From assembly GCA_024220505.1 (NCBI GenBank), contig JAKZZE010000015.1, forward strand, positions 1 to 64,000: a stretch of 64,000 nucleotides of DNA. The letters run 5' to 3'. Every line of letters starts with the position of its first letter. Within the stretch, counting starts at the first letter, position 1. The notes below the pieces were generated by a model. That model worked only from the letters and a program-made list of their open reading frames with translations, had not been told where the DNA came from and made no database searches. The position numbers and the translations under genes were made by a program. Source of the stretch: Rhizopus arrhizus (lineage: Eukaryota; Mucoromycota; Mucoromycetes; Mucorales; Rhizopodaceae). Of the stretch, positions 21,392 through 32,132 are shown one piece after another.

Positions 21392-23089
21392 TAATAATAA
21401 TAGAAAATAAAAGTAAAAATCTTTGTTAAAATGTTAATATTATTTGAAGCAAGTATTATTAATACTTTATGTAAAAAAATAGCCAAAGTGTTAAGATAAT
21501 CAATTTAAAAAAAAATTGTAATGGTATTCGTTTTTGTGTGTCTACAATACAAATACAAAATAAAACGATACATAAAAGCGTTAATTTAAAAAAACGAATC
21601 ACAGCTATAAAACTGCAATTGCAACTTCCTAAAAAAAAAAAAAAGGATGCACCGCACGTTTCGAACCGGTGACCTCTTGCTTAGGAAACTGACACCCTAA
21701 CCAATCTGGACAATAACATGCATAATACAATTATATTTTACGGGTTATTACAGCTAACTGCCTAAAAATGGGGATCACTGCAAGTAATCGTTCCAATTAG
21801 GTACCGGATTGCGCAAGATTGCTCTTCGTTTGGGTAACAAATTGTTACTTTTTTTCGTGAAAAAAATTAAATCTTGCTGTATTGATCATTTTCGAAATTT
21901 GAAAAAAGATTTAGATACGAAAAAAATAAAGAAATTTAACGATGTTATTATTTTTTTTGTAGGGTAAATATTCATGGAGTTATTCACATTTTTAAAAAAA
22001 TGTCTTTTTTTACAAATGATCTTTTTTTGGAAAGCGTATTTCTCTCCATTGTTTAAAGACCGATATTTTCTTTTTTTTATTTTTGAGGGCAAAATGCGGA
22101 AATCAAAAGCACCATGCGATTATTTTGATCAGGAGAATACATATTAGGAAGGCAGTCTGTGCTTTTTAGCTTAGCTCATTAGAAACGTGTAACAGAATGT
22201 AACAAAATAGTTGCGTTTGGGAAAAAAAAAAAGAAGCTGGAAAATTAAAAGTAAAAAAAAAAGAGACAAAGTTAAAAAAAAAAGACCTAGTGAAAAAAAA
22301 AAAAAAAAAAAAAAAGAGCATAGCAATAAAAGGTTCCTTATTCAAATGAAAACAATAACCTAACAGTAAACATGTTTTATAAAAATACAAATGCTTTACA
22401 ATGTAACAAAAGAATACGTGTATATTTTAAAAAGAATAAAAAAAAAGAAGCTTTGTTAACATCTTGTTACAAGGCAATTATAATTAATAGATACAAGCAC
22501 AGTTTTTTTTTGTTTTTCAAGTAAATAAAGTGCTTTATTATTTTTTATGACAGATAACATAATAGAATATATGTTTTTAAGCTTATACTAGTTCATTACT
22601 TACTTTATGTTTGCAGATGGGTGTAATTTGCCATTAGCCATTAGCCATTAGCCATTAGAGATGTTAACATTGCCCACTTTCTTTATCAAAAAGAACTTTT
22701 CAGCAACAAGCAACAATATAAGTTTGATATTATTATAGTTTTATCGTGTTAAAACGAACAACTTTGCTCATGTGGCTCATGTTCGTCATCCGAATGTGTC
22801 CCATTAGGAATTCCTAATGTAAAAAAAAAAAAAAAAAAAAGAAGCCGACATTAGACTTGGTTGTTATTATTTTCTTTATAAACTTACATATGATCAATAC
22901 TTGAGCATTCTTTTTTATCTTTTGTACCTTTGTCATCTAGTGTATTCCATGAAACAAAACAAGGGAAAAAAAAAAAAGGTTACTTTAAGCACCGACTTTG
23001 TTCTTAAATTTAACATGTTTTTTTTTATCAGGCATATTTTCTCTTTCTACCTATTTTCTTTGCTATTTCCAAATTTAAAAAATATAAAC
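21392..23089. other. non-coding: Merlin-2 3' flank, inner right TIR, CACTA left end
   Basis: Contains the Merlin-2 inner right TIR (about 21650-21775), the CACTA terminus at 21776 and AT-rich sequence with many homopolymers. There is also a four-copy GCCATTA heptamer repeat at about 22631-22660. No gene is recognised before 23090. Confidence 0.7.
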
Positions 23090-26000
23090 ATGAACAACTT
23101 CAACGCCACCAAAATTATTTGCACCTGTTCTGAATGCAGCAACCATCCCAATGGATTTAGAATGCTTGCAAAGAGAACTGTAAGAGGCCATGAACTTATC
23201 GACAGAGTTAGAAATAGAGGTTTTTTTTTTATTTTATTTTTCAATAGAAATCCAAACGTGCTAATTAAAAAAAAAAAAAAAAAACAAAATAGAATCGAGA
23301 AGAGTATCTGAAGCTAACGACAACGGGGAGGAAACTGTCGAATACTCATCAGCCATTCATGAATCAGCAACTGAAGGTATATTTTTAATCAACAAAGTGT
23401 TTAATATAAGAAAGGTTTTATTTATTGAAATGTATTTTGCAACTTGTTAGACGGAATGAATGTTGACGAAGAGGAAGGAATGAGCAATGAAGAACAGCTT
23501 CGTCACCTCTTGCTGTTGTTCATTGTGCTTTTTCAAGCAAAGCACCTCTCGGTGAAAGCCGGTGAAGACTTGTTGGCCTTTCTTTCCTTCTTTGTCCGTT
23601 CTCTTGGCCATGGTATGGAGATTCCTACAAAGATCTCTACTGCCCGTACTATGGTCAATTATTCCTCTGCCAGCAATGGTTTGTCCCGTTTTCTTGTTTG
23701 CTCTGCTTGTCGAAGCGTTTACACTTCTGGAAGCTTGCATTCTCGCTCCTGTGGTTATGTACGCTTCCCTAACAACCCTTATCGACAAGCACAACCATGT
23801 GGAAATGCTCTTTTTGTAGGCAGCAGTTTAAAGCCAGTGCTTGAGTATCCCTACAACTCAATTACTGAGACTTTAAAAAAGTTCTTTATGCGACCCAGTT
23901 TTGAACAACAAATTGAGCAATGGAGAAGAAGATCAGTTGATGAAGATGTCATGTTCGACATATATGATGGCAGAGTTTGGAATCAGCTTGTGGATTCAAA
24001 CGGGCAAATTTTTACCAGCCAACCAAGATCATTGATGGTATCCTTGAATGTGGATTGGTTCCAGCCAAGTGACAATATGAAGCATTCTAGTGGTGCCATT
24101 TACCTTGCAATCAACAATCTGCCAAGAAATACACGTATGAAGTTTTCCAACATCGTTTTGGCAGGTGTTATTCCTGGACCACATGAGCCCAACGATGATC
24201 AAATTCAAAATTTCTTGAAGCCATTAGTAGATGAATTGCTTGTACTGTACAATGGTGTTATAATGCCCACTTACGAAAATCCTAACGGAGAACTAGTTCG
24301 TGTGGCATTAATGTCCATCAACTGTGATATGCCTGCAGCAAGAAAAGTAGCTGGATACATGGGCGCCATGGCTACTAAAGCATGTAACAAGTGCTCAACT
24401 GCTTTTGGCCGTCTATCAACTGGTACCAGGTCTTCAAAGCCAAACTTTTCTGATTTCAACGATGAAAACTGGGTGCAAAGAACATGGGAGCAGCAGAGAT
24501 TTGATGCGTACGACTGGTTGACTGCTACGCACAAGGCACAACAAGAAGAAAAGCAAGCAAGTTCTGGTACAAAGTGGAGTGAAGTACACCGACTTCCTTA
24601 CTTTGATGTGGTGAGATATGTAACTGTCGATCCAATGCATAACTTGTTTCTTGGAACTCCTAAAAAAATGATTGAAGTCTGGCAGGATTTTGGCTTGCTT
24701 GTTTCTACTGATTTTTCAGCAATGGCAACAGAGTCGACTACTATCAGCATTCCTCAACAATACGCTAAGCTATCTGAAGGTATGTAGTACTGCTTGATCG
24801 TGTTTATATATACATGGAATAAAGCTTTATTTCATGGTGGAGCAAAATACTTATTTTTTTTTAAAAAAAAAAAAATAAATAGGAAAAATCTCTGGTGCTT
24901 TTGCCAATATGAAATCAGATGAGTGGAGGACTTGGGTTGTTGTGCTGTCACCTTTCCTGCTCAAACAAAAACTGGCAGGTGAACATTTTACGAACTGGTT
25001 GCGGTATGTCGATGCTGTAAAATTGGTCACTGGCCCTTCCATCACAGTAGAAGACATAGATACCGCACATCTATTGATGAAAAATTTTGGCAAGACCTGT
25101 GTCGAGCTGTATGGTGAATCTATGCCCACCCCAAATATGCATATGCATCTTCATTTGAAAGAAAGCTTCCTGGACTTTGGTCCATCATACTCTTTTTGGC
25201 TTTATGGCTTTGAACGTCTTAATGGCGATATGAAACATATCAACATCAATTTTAAGACTGGATTTGAAACAACTTATACTACTATGTTCATTCAAAATGT
25301 TCACACACAAGATCTAGTATATTCTTTACATTCCTTTATCAATTCAACAAACGAAGACATACTCCTACTAATTAAATTTATAGAAGAGATAGGTGAGGTT
25401 ACGAATGACGAGAGTGGTTTAACGCCATTTGATTACTCTCGTTTCATAGACGGACCTAGCTTATTCAATTCAACAATAACTGGTAGTGAGCCTCTGCCAC
25501 CCACATCCTTTCCTTTAAATTTCGACAATCGAACCCAACTTATATGCCCAGAACACTATGAACAATTGATTAATTACTACACCTACACCTATGCACTCAT
25601 CCCTGGCACGTTTATCAGCAATATTATTCATTCATTTAAAAATATAAACTTGCTTGGACAAAAATATACGTCATCAAATAATAATTCAACTTCTTCATCC
25701 TCCTGCATTATCCAAGCTATTATCAACAACGAAATACGCATTGGTCAAATTTCTTATCTCTTTACACATTCATTTAACAACTACACTCATTACTTTGCAT
25801 TTGTCAATTGGTACAGCCATGCGACCCATCACTTTCCCTCCTTTGATGATACTGGCATTCAAGTGTGGAAAAACCAGTTTGACCCAGTCTCACAACAAAA
25901 TATACTTCCTGTTCACAAAATTCACAATCCAGTAGCAGTGAAGTCATATTTAGATAATCATATTCTTACACTTTCTCTCCCAAGACGGATCTATATGTAA
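23090..26000 (+). CDS. CACTA/Plavaka-like tnp2 transposase, 4 exons
   Basis: Exons are 23090-23219, 23293-23376, 23451-24779 and 24883-26000. All introns are GT-AG and phases agree, giving 2661 nt (886 residues). The N terminus has a Cys motif (CTCSECSNHPNG ... RTVRGHE) typical of tnp2 proteins. The catalytic core has D in SLNVDWFQP, the block YLAINNLPRNTR, PGPHEPNDD, and a CNKC zinc pair. It continues with D in VDPMHNLFLGTPKKM, spanning up to intron 3, and E in GFERLNGDMKH. The family excises and integrates CACTA elements. Residues expected for catalysis are all present and there is no internal stop in the spliced model. The first exon start is the first in-frame ATG close to the Cys motif. 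Confidence 0.88.
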
Positions 26001-26166
26001 AAACTATGTCGAAGCGTTCATTCATTCATTTATTATTATTATCATTATTATTATTGTTGTTTTATTATATATTTTACTAAAGAATCATTCAATAGACTTT
26101 TTTTTAAAAAATTTTATTCAATTTGTGAAGAAACAACAAACCAAGAAAAAAAAAGGGGAAGAATGC

Positions 26167-27270
26167 CTACTGCATTGAACTGGAAGTCGCAAAAGAGGAA
26201 GAAGCAGAAACAGAGGTTGGAAAACCAAGAGCAGAAGAAGAAAAAGCCCAGGAAGGAAAATCGGCATCATCAAGTTTGTCGGGGAACTCCACCTCAACGT
26301 TTTCTATTATTCTTCTAATAGTTGGTGGAGCCCCCTTTTTCTTCATCGACTCCTTGTATCGTTTTTGCAACTCTTCGTGGAATTGCACCACCTATAGATT
26401 AATTAAGGTATATTAGAAGATGAAACTTGTCAACAACATTTTGCTTACTTCGTTGCTTCTAAATGATGGCCTTTTGACCACGAACGTACGGCCGTTCTCG
26501 TCCTCTGGCCCATCTTCTTCATCTGACGTCCAGTCAACAGTCAGAATTTTACCAGCGAACGGGAAACGGGCGTCGAACGCGGAAGGGTTAGCCATATAAA
26601 CAGATCTCCTGTTAGAGAGTTTCTATTGTAAGGTATCAATGTAAGTATTTCCTATATTTTATAGTATAATCTTCAAAATATTAAATACTCACCGTATTTA
26701 TACGGCTACGACAGGTAGTTTTTGGTGAAACAACTGTCTTCCCCTTGGCCTTGCTCATCATGTAGGAATACTTGCTCCTAATTATAGCATTTATTTGTGA
26801 GGTGGTGAGCAAATCAAAACGATGGTGCTTTCTGGCTTGCTCATACAACAACGCCTTGACCTTTCTGTTGTTTTTGTGGGCAAAGGTAACGTCCAAGTCA
26901 AATTCGCTTCTGCGACCAACAACGTAATCACGGTAGTATTCTGCTAAATAACTCTATATGACACAGAAAGGTATAAAATATAGTTATTAAATTACAATTA
27001 CTAATTTAATAAATATGTCCTAAACTTACACTGCATTCTTTTTTGGCCGCGTCGACCTCAGCTTCTGAAGCTCGCTGATGCTGCTGCTGTTGCTGTTCCG
27101 GCTGCTGTTGCTGTTGCTGCAGCAACTGTTGTAATTGCTGTATCTGAGCAGCTATTATCTCTGGTGCGAGACCAGAGGCTGCTCCGATGGCTTCAGTACC
27201 AACAGGGCTCTCCAAGCGAGGAGCTGTAAAGCTACTGAAGCTTGCAACAGGAACAGGAACAGGAACAGGA

Positions 27271-27316
<46 letters not shown>

Positions 27317-27458
27317 CAGCAGGAACAGGAGCAGAAACAGGAGCAGCAGCAGAAACAGGAACAACGGTGGATGATGATCCAGCAATGCTCATGGAAATTC
27401 TTGCTCTCTTGGGAGCATTGCTGGGAACGTTGATGGGGGTGGCAGCACGACGAGACAT
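26167..27458 (-). CDS. second CACTA gene, unrecognised protein, 4 exons
   Basis: The model on the minus strand has exons 27458-27030, 26953-26693, 26622-26449 and 26391-26167. Donors are GTAAGT, GTGAGT and GTAAGC, all junctions are in phase 0, and the total is 362 residues. The N terminus is Ser/Val-rich, then a Pro-Ala/Val repeat from a GGAACA/GGAGCA microsatellite (27247-27365), then poly-Gln (about residues 110-130). The middle (SYLAEYYRDYVVGRRSEFDLD ...) looks globular and basic, and the C terminus is acidic and Ser-rich. It is convergent with tnp2, 167 bp apart. CACTA elements often encode a second DNA-binding helper beside tnp2. That role is only an inference from position. Confidence 0.72.
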
Positions 27459-28245
27459 TTTTTAAAACAAATTATATATGGAAGAAAAAAAAAAAACATA
27501 AGTACAAAATAAATTGAAGATGAACACAAAACAAGATGATACTTTTGTTTGTTCTACAAAAAAAGCGAAGAAAAAAAAGCCTTTGGAGTTAAAGATATTA
27601 CATTTAAATAAAAAAAAAAAGAAGAGAAAGTTTAAACTGTTTATGAATAGCCTCTCTGAATGTTTCAATAGTTAAACAGTATTAAAGAAGACTTATTTTT
27701 AATCGATAGTGGGTAACTGTAACACTGGTAAAATGAGGCTATAAAAAAAGTACTTTTTTTTTTTCCTTTTTTTTTTTTTCTTTTTTTTTTAAACAAAACA
27801 TTCTTTCTAAAAGGTAAGTTCTTAACATTATATATATTCTATTTCTATTCTTATGGTATTTTTTTTTTAGTAAAGTTGTGTTTGTTCCTTTCTTGATGTT
27901 TTAAATGGTCTTTATAAAGTCTCTCCCATGATTATCATTGCTTCTTTTACTTGTTAGTATAAGCTTGGCTGATGCTTTTTTTTCTTTTTTTTTATCTCAT
28001 GATCCATCTAAAGCAAGGTACTATTACTTTTACTATATACTCAATAACTAATAATTATTATAGATGCGCACTGCTTCCTTTTTTTTTTTTTTACTTGTTG
28101 GTAAAGCTTAGCAAGGTTTTTCTCTTAGCCCATCTAAAGCAAGGTGTTATTATTTTTGCTACATATACTCAATAGCTAATAAATATTATAGATGTCTGCT
28201 GCTTTTTTAGTCGTTTGTATACGCTTAGCTAGTTTTCTTCCCATG
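27459..28245. repeat. CACTA right subterminal region with ~120-bp tandem repeats
   Basis: The first ~450 bp is homopolymer-rich non-coding sequence. From about 27925 a unit recurs: CCATCTAAAGCAAGGT...ATTATAGATG...GCTTTTTTT...TTGTTAGTATAAGCTTGG. Copies lie near 28000, 28125 and, beyond the solo LTR, 28907. Subterminal repeats serve as transposase-binding sites in CACTA elements; that role is inferred here. Confidence 0.65.
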
Positions 28246-28324
28246 TGTTATGTTCTGGTAAAGTAATTAAGGTAGCGATAAAAACCAAAGAATACTTTTT
28301 GAGACTGAACTTTATTTAAGACAA

Positions 28325-28382
<58 letters not shown>

Positions 28383-28906
28383 TGAGACTGAACTTTATTT
28401 AAGACAATCTTTTTTCTTAAAAAGAAATCATTCCAAAGTCTACTATTTATATTCTTCTATCAGTTGGCGGGTAAATGAGTAGTTATGAGCGTAGATCCAA
28501 TAATTGACATGTTTGATTGAAGAATGATCACTGAATCGATTATGAAAATTTTTAATTCGTTGTTTTATAGATCTTATTGTTCTTTAACTGATCTGGGAGA
28601 ATTGTCCCGTCTTCATTGAGAGGAAAGATATATTTATATGAAATGCCTCCAGTCAGATCATAGTTGACTAGGTACCTGATCCATTATTATTCATTTACAG
28701 AAATGATGAATAATAAAGGTCATGACTTATTTATTGTTCATGTTTACTTTATAGGATGAATCTAATAGTGATAGTTTTATATAAAAAAGAAGAAGAATAT
28801 ATTTTATTTGATAAAGATTTAAATTATTATCTTTTATCAGTTTTAATATACTTCTTTTAGTTGTGATTATTCAATGTCCGTTATGATCAGACGCTGTTCT
28901 ACAACA
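28246..28906 (-). repeat. solo LTR ('LTR-D' family) with internal A50 and duplicated R segment
   Basis: On the plus strand it begins TGTTATGTTCTGG and ends TGTTCTACAACA, flanked by CCATG at 28241-28245 and 28907-28911. It is a reverse-oriented member of the family at 55386-55964 and 61942-62520. Unlike them it has a segment of about 33 bp (28294-28326) repeated at 28377-28409, with 50 T between the copies. In sense orientation this is an AATAAA-bearing segment, then A50, then the same segment again. Confidence 0.92.
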
Positions 28907-29821
28907 CCATGGTCTATCTAAAGAAAGGTACTATTACTTTTATTATATATACACGATAGCTAATAACTATTATAGATGAATGCTGCTTTGCTTTGGCCTT
29001 TTCTATCTCTTTTCTGCCTTTGCTTTGGTTCTTAAGTACTGATGTCTTTTCTTTTGCTTTGAGTACCCAAGTCCTTGAATCCTTGTGTCTTTGAATCCTC
29101 GAGCTTGGCTTTTTTTTTTCTTTTTTTCTTTTTTTCTTTTTTTCTTTTTTTCTTTTGAGAACTTTTTGAGTTCCACGAGACTAGTTGATGTATTTTTAGA
29201 TTAGATGCTGCTATTCTGGTGACATTAGGTAAGTCAAGTACACTTTTAAAACGCTACAAGCAAAGAAATACCATGTATTATTATTATTTTATTCAAATAA
29301 AAAAAAAAGCTATTTTTTATAAACAAAATCCCTATTTTTTTTGTGTATATAAAGCAATATTTATTGCAATATGAATGGTCAATAAAGAAGTATATAAAGC
29401 TATATAAGTGGTTCATAAAGAAGTATATAATGCAATATGAGTGGTCAATAAAGAAGTATATAAGGCAACATGAGTGGTTTATAAAAGAGCGAAAAGACAA
29501 ATAAAGTAATGATTTACAAAGCGTGATTGGTTACCAAGCACCATTAGATGTCAAATTGATAATAAACAAGAGCCACAACGTAACTGATGAAAGATCCATC
29601 TTGCAAGATCAGTTAACGAAAAAGTCTCCCAACAGTCTCCTGTGTTGGCCACAAATCTTGAACCATCAATTAACCAAAGGGCAAACAATAACTTACACGA
29701 TTTGTGGCAGAGACAGGAGGCTGTGCGTGGATAAATCTCTTACCTGATTGTACACGATTGTAAATTATTTCACAAGATTGGTAAACGATTTGTTAGCCAA
29801 TTTACACTATTATTTGCAGTG
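28907..29821. repeat. CACTA right end: subterminal repeat copy, (T7C)n microsatellite, ~40-bp minisatellite
   Basis: 28907-28990 is another copy of the ~120-bp subterminal repeat. 29109-29155 is a TTTTTTTC microsatellite. 29365-29490 holds about four copies of an AATAAAGAAGTATATAA(G/T)GCAA-type unit. The open frame across them on the minus strand is a repeat artefact. The CACTA end is at 29821. Confidence 0.75.
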
Positions 29822-29891
29822 GATTTCCTAATAAGGAAATTGAAAATTTTAAAGTCCGACGGCAGCAAAGTTACAACCATCCCTCTGCCAT

Positions 29892-31064
29892 TAACGGTTC
29901 TAACAGTCAACCTACGGTGGTTCCTCAAAACCTACCTTTGTTTCAGTACACTGGTAATGTGGAGAACTCAGCATTGCCCGTCTATAAAGACATTGCTGAC
30001 TGTATCCGACGTTTTGAGGATATCCTCTTTGCGTACCGCTTGGATGTACAGGTGCATTGGCAGCGCCTCATCCCTTTCTCACTTACCCATACTCAGCGTT
30101 CTTGGTATGATGAATTACGGGTAAAGAAGAATTTATCTTGGACCATATTCAAGGAACAATTAACTTTGAAATATGGCATCGAATCCACTGAGGCTCAAGC
30201 CCACGCCTCAAGAGAGCTGTTAACCATCAGTATGCAGCCTGATGAATCTGTGGAAAAATACACTGACCGCTTCTTGAAGCTCAAGCGTGAAGCCACTCCT
30301 GTAGCTGATGATTTTTTGGCTATTTTGTTTGTGAACTCCCTCACTAGTAGCCTTCAAAATCATGTCAATATGGCCATCGTCAGTCTTGATCAGGAGGCAA
30401 AGAATGACATAAACCTCCTTTCGAGTATCGCAAGAAAGTTCCATACAAAACAACAGACCTTGCCCCATATGTCAACTAAAAAATTCAATAACCAACCCTC
30501 TCAAGTCAACGGGTTGAACCCTCCCAGTGGTATTCATAAAAGAAACCACCGTACGGATGGAAGGACTTGTATCATCCATGGAAAGTGCAACCACACAACA
30601 GATCGTTGTAAAAAGGCTCAGGAACTCGGAATTGCTAGCAATATGAACAAAGAGACATCTAGTAAGCGTTGCTTTAAATGCAACGCTCCTTTTACTAGGG
30701 AGCATTTAAATGTTTGCCCTAAAAGGAATCAACCTCTTTCTGCTGGTTCTGCCTCCTCCTCCTCTACTGCACCTACCATAACCAGGGCATTCCGCTCACT
30801 TCAGTTGACTGGCAGTGAAGATAAACCAATGGGTACAAAAGCTTCTAAATACAACCCTGCCAACCAACAAAGCCACGATGAAGAACAGGATCTTGACGAT
30901 GAAGCCGTCAAGGACATCCACTACTACTCATCATTATGTAAGTTGCAACCGTTTAATACAAAACTTCACAGTTTTAATAACAAACGTACTGATTCCTTTT
31001 TTGTACCCATCACTATAGAAAATGTCCGTACTTGGGCTTTGGTTGATACTGGGTGTAATACGGA
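29892..31064 (+). CDS. RT-A gag continuation and start of protease
   Basis: This continues the frame of 19212-19663 after the Merlin-2 insertion. It contains a retrotransposon gag domain (IADCIRRFEDILFAYRLD ... WYDEL ... EKYTDRFLKL) and a Cys/His cluster (CIIHGKCNHTTDRC). A CCHC-like knuckle follows (CFKCNAPFTREHLNVC). It then reaches an aspartic protease active site (ALVDTGC near 31045). The frame stops right after, where the Merlin-3 terminus TGAAAGATTTACC begins at 31065. Downstream protease and RT of RT-A are missing. Gag and protease share one frame here, unlike RT-B and gypsy-C. Confidence 0.88.
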
Positions 31065-31392
31065 TCTGTGAAAGATTTACCGTCCACATACTATATATAC
31101 ATATATAAACTCCGCGTGCGGAGTTTAATATGCTTAATATGGTTATTGAGGTCACAGAACACGATTCTGTTATTTCAAGCGGAGTTTATTATACCAAAAA
31201 TGGTGAACTGCGAGATTCTCGAAGTTCCGTTGTTTTTTTCCTCCATCCTATTACTCCAAGCAAGAGTGCGGGCAAGTACAAGATCATTAAAAAAATCCGG
31301 GTCGAGATACGACTTCTGAAGGTCGAGAAAATCCGCGTCAAAAATCAGAAATTTGATGACAGAAGGACTTGCAAAACGAAAATCGGCAAATC

Positions 31393-31466
31393 AGCATTCT
31401 TGGTCAAATAGCTACGTCGATAGCTTTCAAATGTGGAGGTCGTTGGTTCGATTCCCTGTAGATGCT
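31393..31466 (+). other. tRNA-like relic
   Basis: AGCATTC ... AGATGCT can form most of an acceptor stem, GAGGTCGTTGGTTCGATTCC is a clear B-box/T-arm type sequence, and the length is 74 nt. D and anticodon stems do not pair well, so it is probably not a functional tRNA. RT-B's 5' LTR begins 45 bp downstream. Confidence 0.4.
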
Positions 31467-31511
31467 CATACATTGTCATCTACTTTTTGCTTAACTTTTA
31501 CTCTAAGTTAC

Positions 31512-31998
31512 TGTAACGAAAATGGTAATAAGGATACACAGAGATTAGCCGAGTCAAGTCAGAAAGATAAAAAAAATTAAAAATATAAAAAATGTTAAAA
31601 AGATAAAAAAAGTTAAAAATATAAAAAAAGTCAAAAAAATAAGAAAAGCTAAAAAGAAAACAAAAAAAAAATATTATTCATATATATATATATATACCAT
31701 CTTTTTGTGAAGAAATTGTCAGTCAGTTTAAATAAATCATATATTTTTACTCAATAATTAACAAACTTTAACAAGAAAGTCCCTGTTCACTTAAACTTTT
31801 TACTCTACTTTAACTTTTATCAAGAAATATCGTATTGATCTTACATATAAGATCTGGTGGTCACTACTTATCAAGCATCTGCTTAAATTCTATATAAAAC
31901 AACAACTTACAAGGCAATCACAACCTTACAATCAAGCTTTACAAGCAAACTTAACTCAAATTAACACAAACCTACAAGCCAACCATAATAAAATAACA
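31512..31998 (+). repeat. 5' LTR of RT-B
   Basis: 487 bp, TG...CA, same as 38770-39256 as far as I can compare. It includes a (TA)n tract near 31680 and the motif GATCTGGTGGTCAC at 31851. The 10-mer TGGTGGTCAC of that motif is repeated exactly at the primer-binding site. Confidence 0.95.
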
Positions 31999-32000
31999 TT

Positions 32001-32018
32001 TGGTGGTCACTACGAGGG
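32001..32018 (+). promoter_or_regulatory. RT-B primer-binding site
   Basis: TGGTGGTCACTACGAGGG lies two bases after the LTR end and starts with TGG, complementary to the CCA tail of a tRNA. The primer tRNA was not identified. Confidence 0.65.
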
Positions 32019-32132
32019 AAATAAAACAACAAATCAAGAAATCAAATCGAAATAAAACATCAAATCAAGAAATTCAACAACCAAGAAACAACCTTAAACA
32101 AAAAAATATTATCAAATTTACCTGGAACTAAA

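Larger units (their letters stand above)
21776..29821 (+). mobile_element. CACTA (CMC/EnSpm, Plavaka-like) DNA transposon, 8.05 kb
   Basis: The ends are CACTGCAAGTAATCG (left) and CACTGCAAATAATAG read from the right end. A 3-bp duplication GAT flanks it (21773-21775 and 29822-29824), the hallmark of CACTA elements. It carries a spliced tnp2-type transposase and, convergent to it, a second spliced gene. Subterminal tandem repeats lie on the right. It is inserted in the right TIR of Merlin-2, and itself hosts a solo LTR at 28246-28906. Both genes appear uninterrupted, so it may be autonomous. Confidence 0.92.
19664..29882 (+). mobile_element. Merlin-2: IS1595-type DNA transposon with TIRs of about 179 bp, carrying a CACTA insertion
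   Basis: The left TIR is 19664 to about 19842. The right TIR is split by the CACTA into an outer part (29822-29882) and an inner part (about 21650-21775). The rejoined arms match along their length, for example CTTTAAAATTTTCAATTTCC, CCCCATTTTTAGGCA and ATTATGCATGTTATTGTCC. A perfect 9-bp duplication CTCTGCCAT flanks the element, as expected for Merlin (8-9 bp). Without the CACTA the element would be about 2.17 kb and carries one spliced transposase gene. Confidence 0.92.

Noticed and set aside
27155..27465. Arg-, Gly/Thr- or Leu-rich proteins over the 27247-27365 microsatellite
   Set aside because: Antisense or shifted readings of the GGAACA/GGAGCA repeat inside the minus-strand CACTA gene.
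29246..29500. 84-codon minus-strand ORF with repeated FFIDHSYC
   Set aside because: It arises from a ~40-bp minisatellite at the CACTA end.
31393..31466. Functional tRNA gene
   Set aside because: Good B box and near-complete acceptor stem, but D and anticodon stems do not pair; kept only as a relic.
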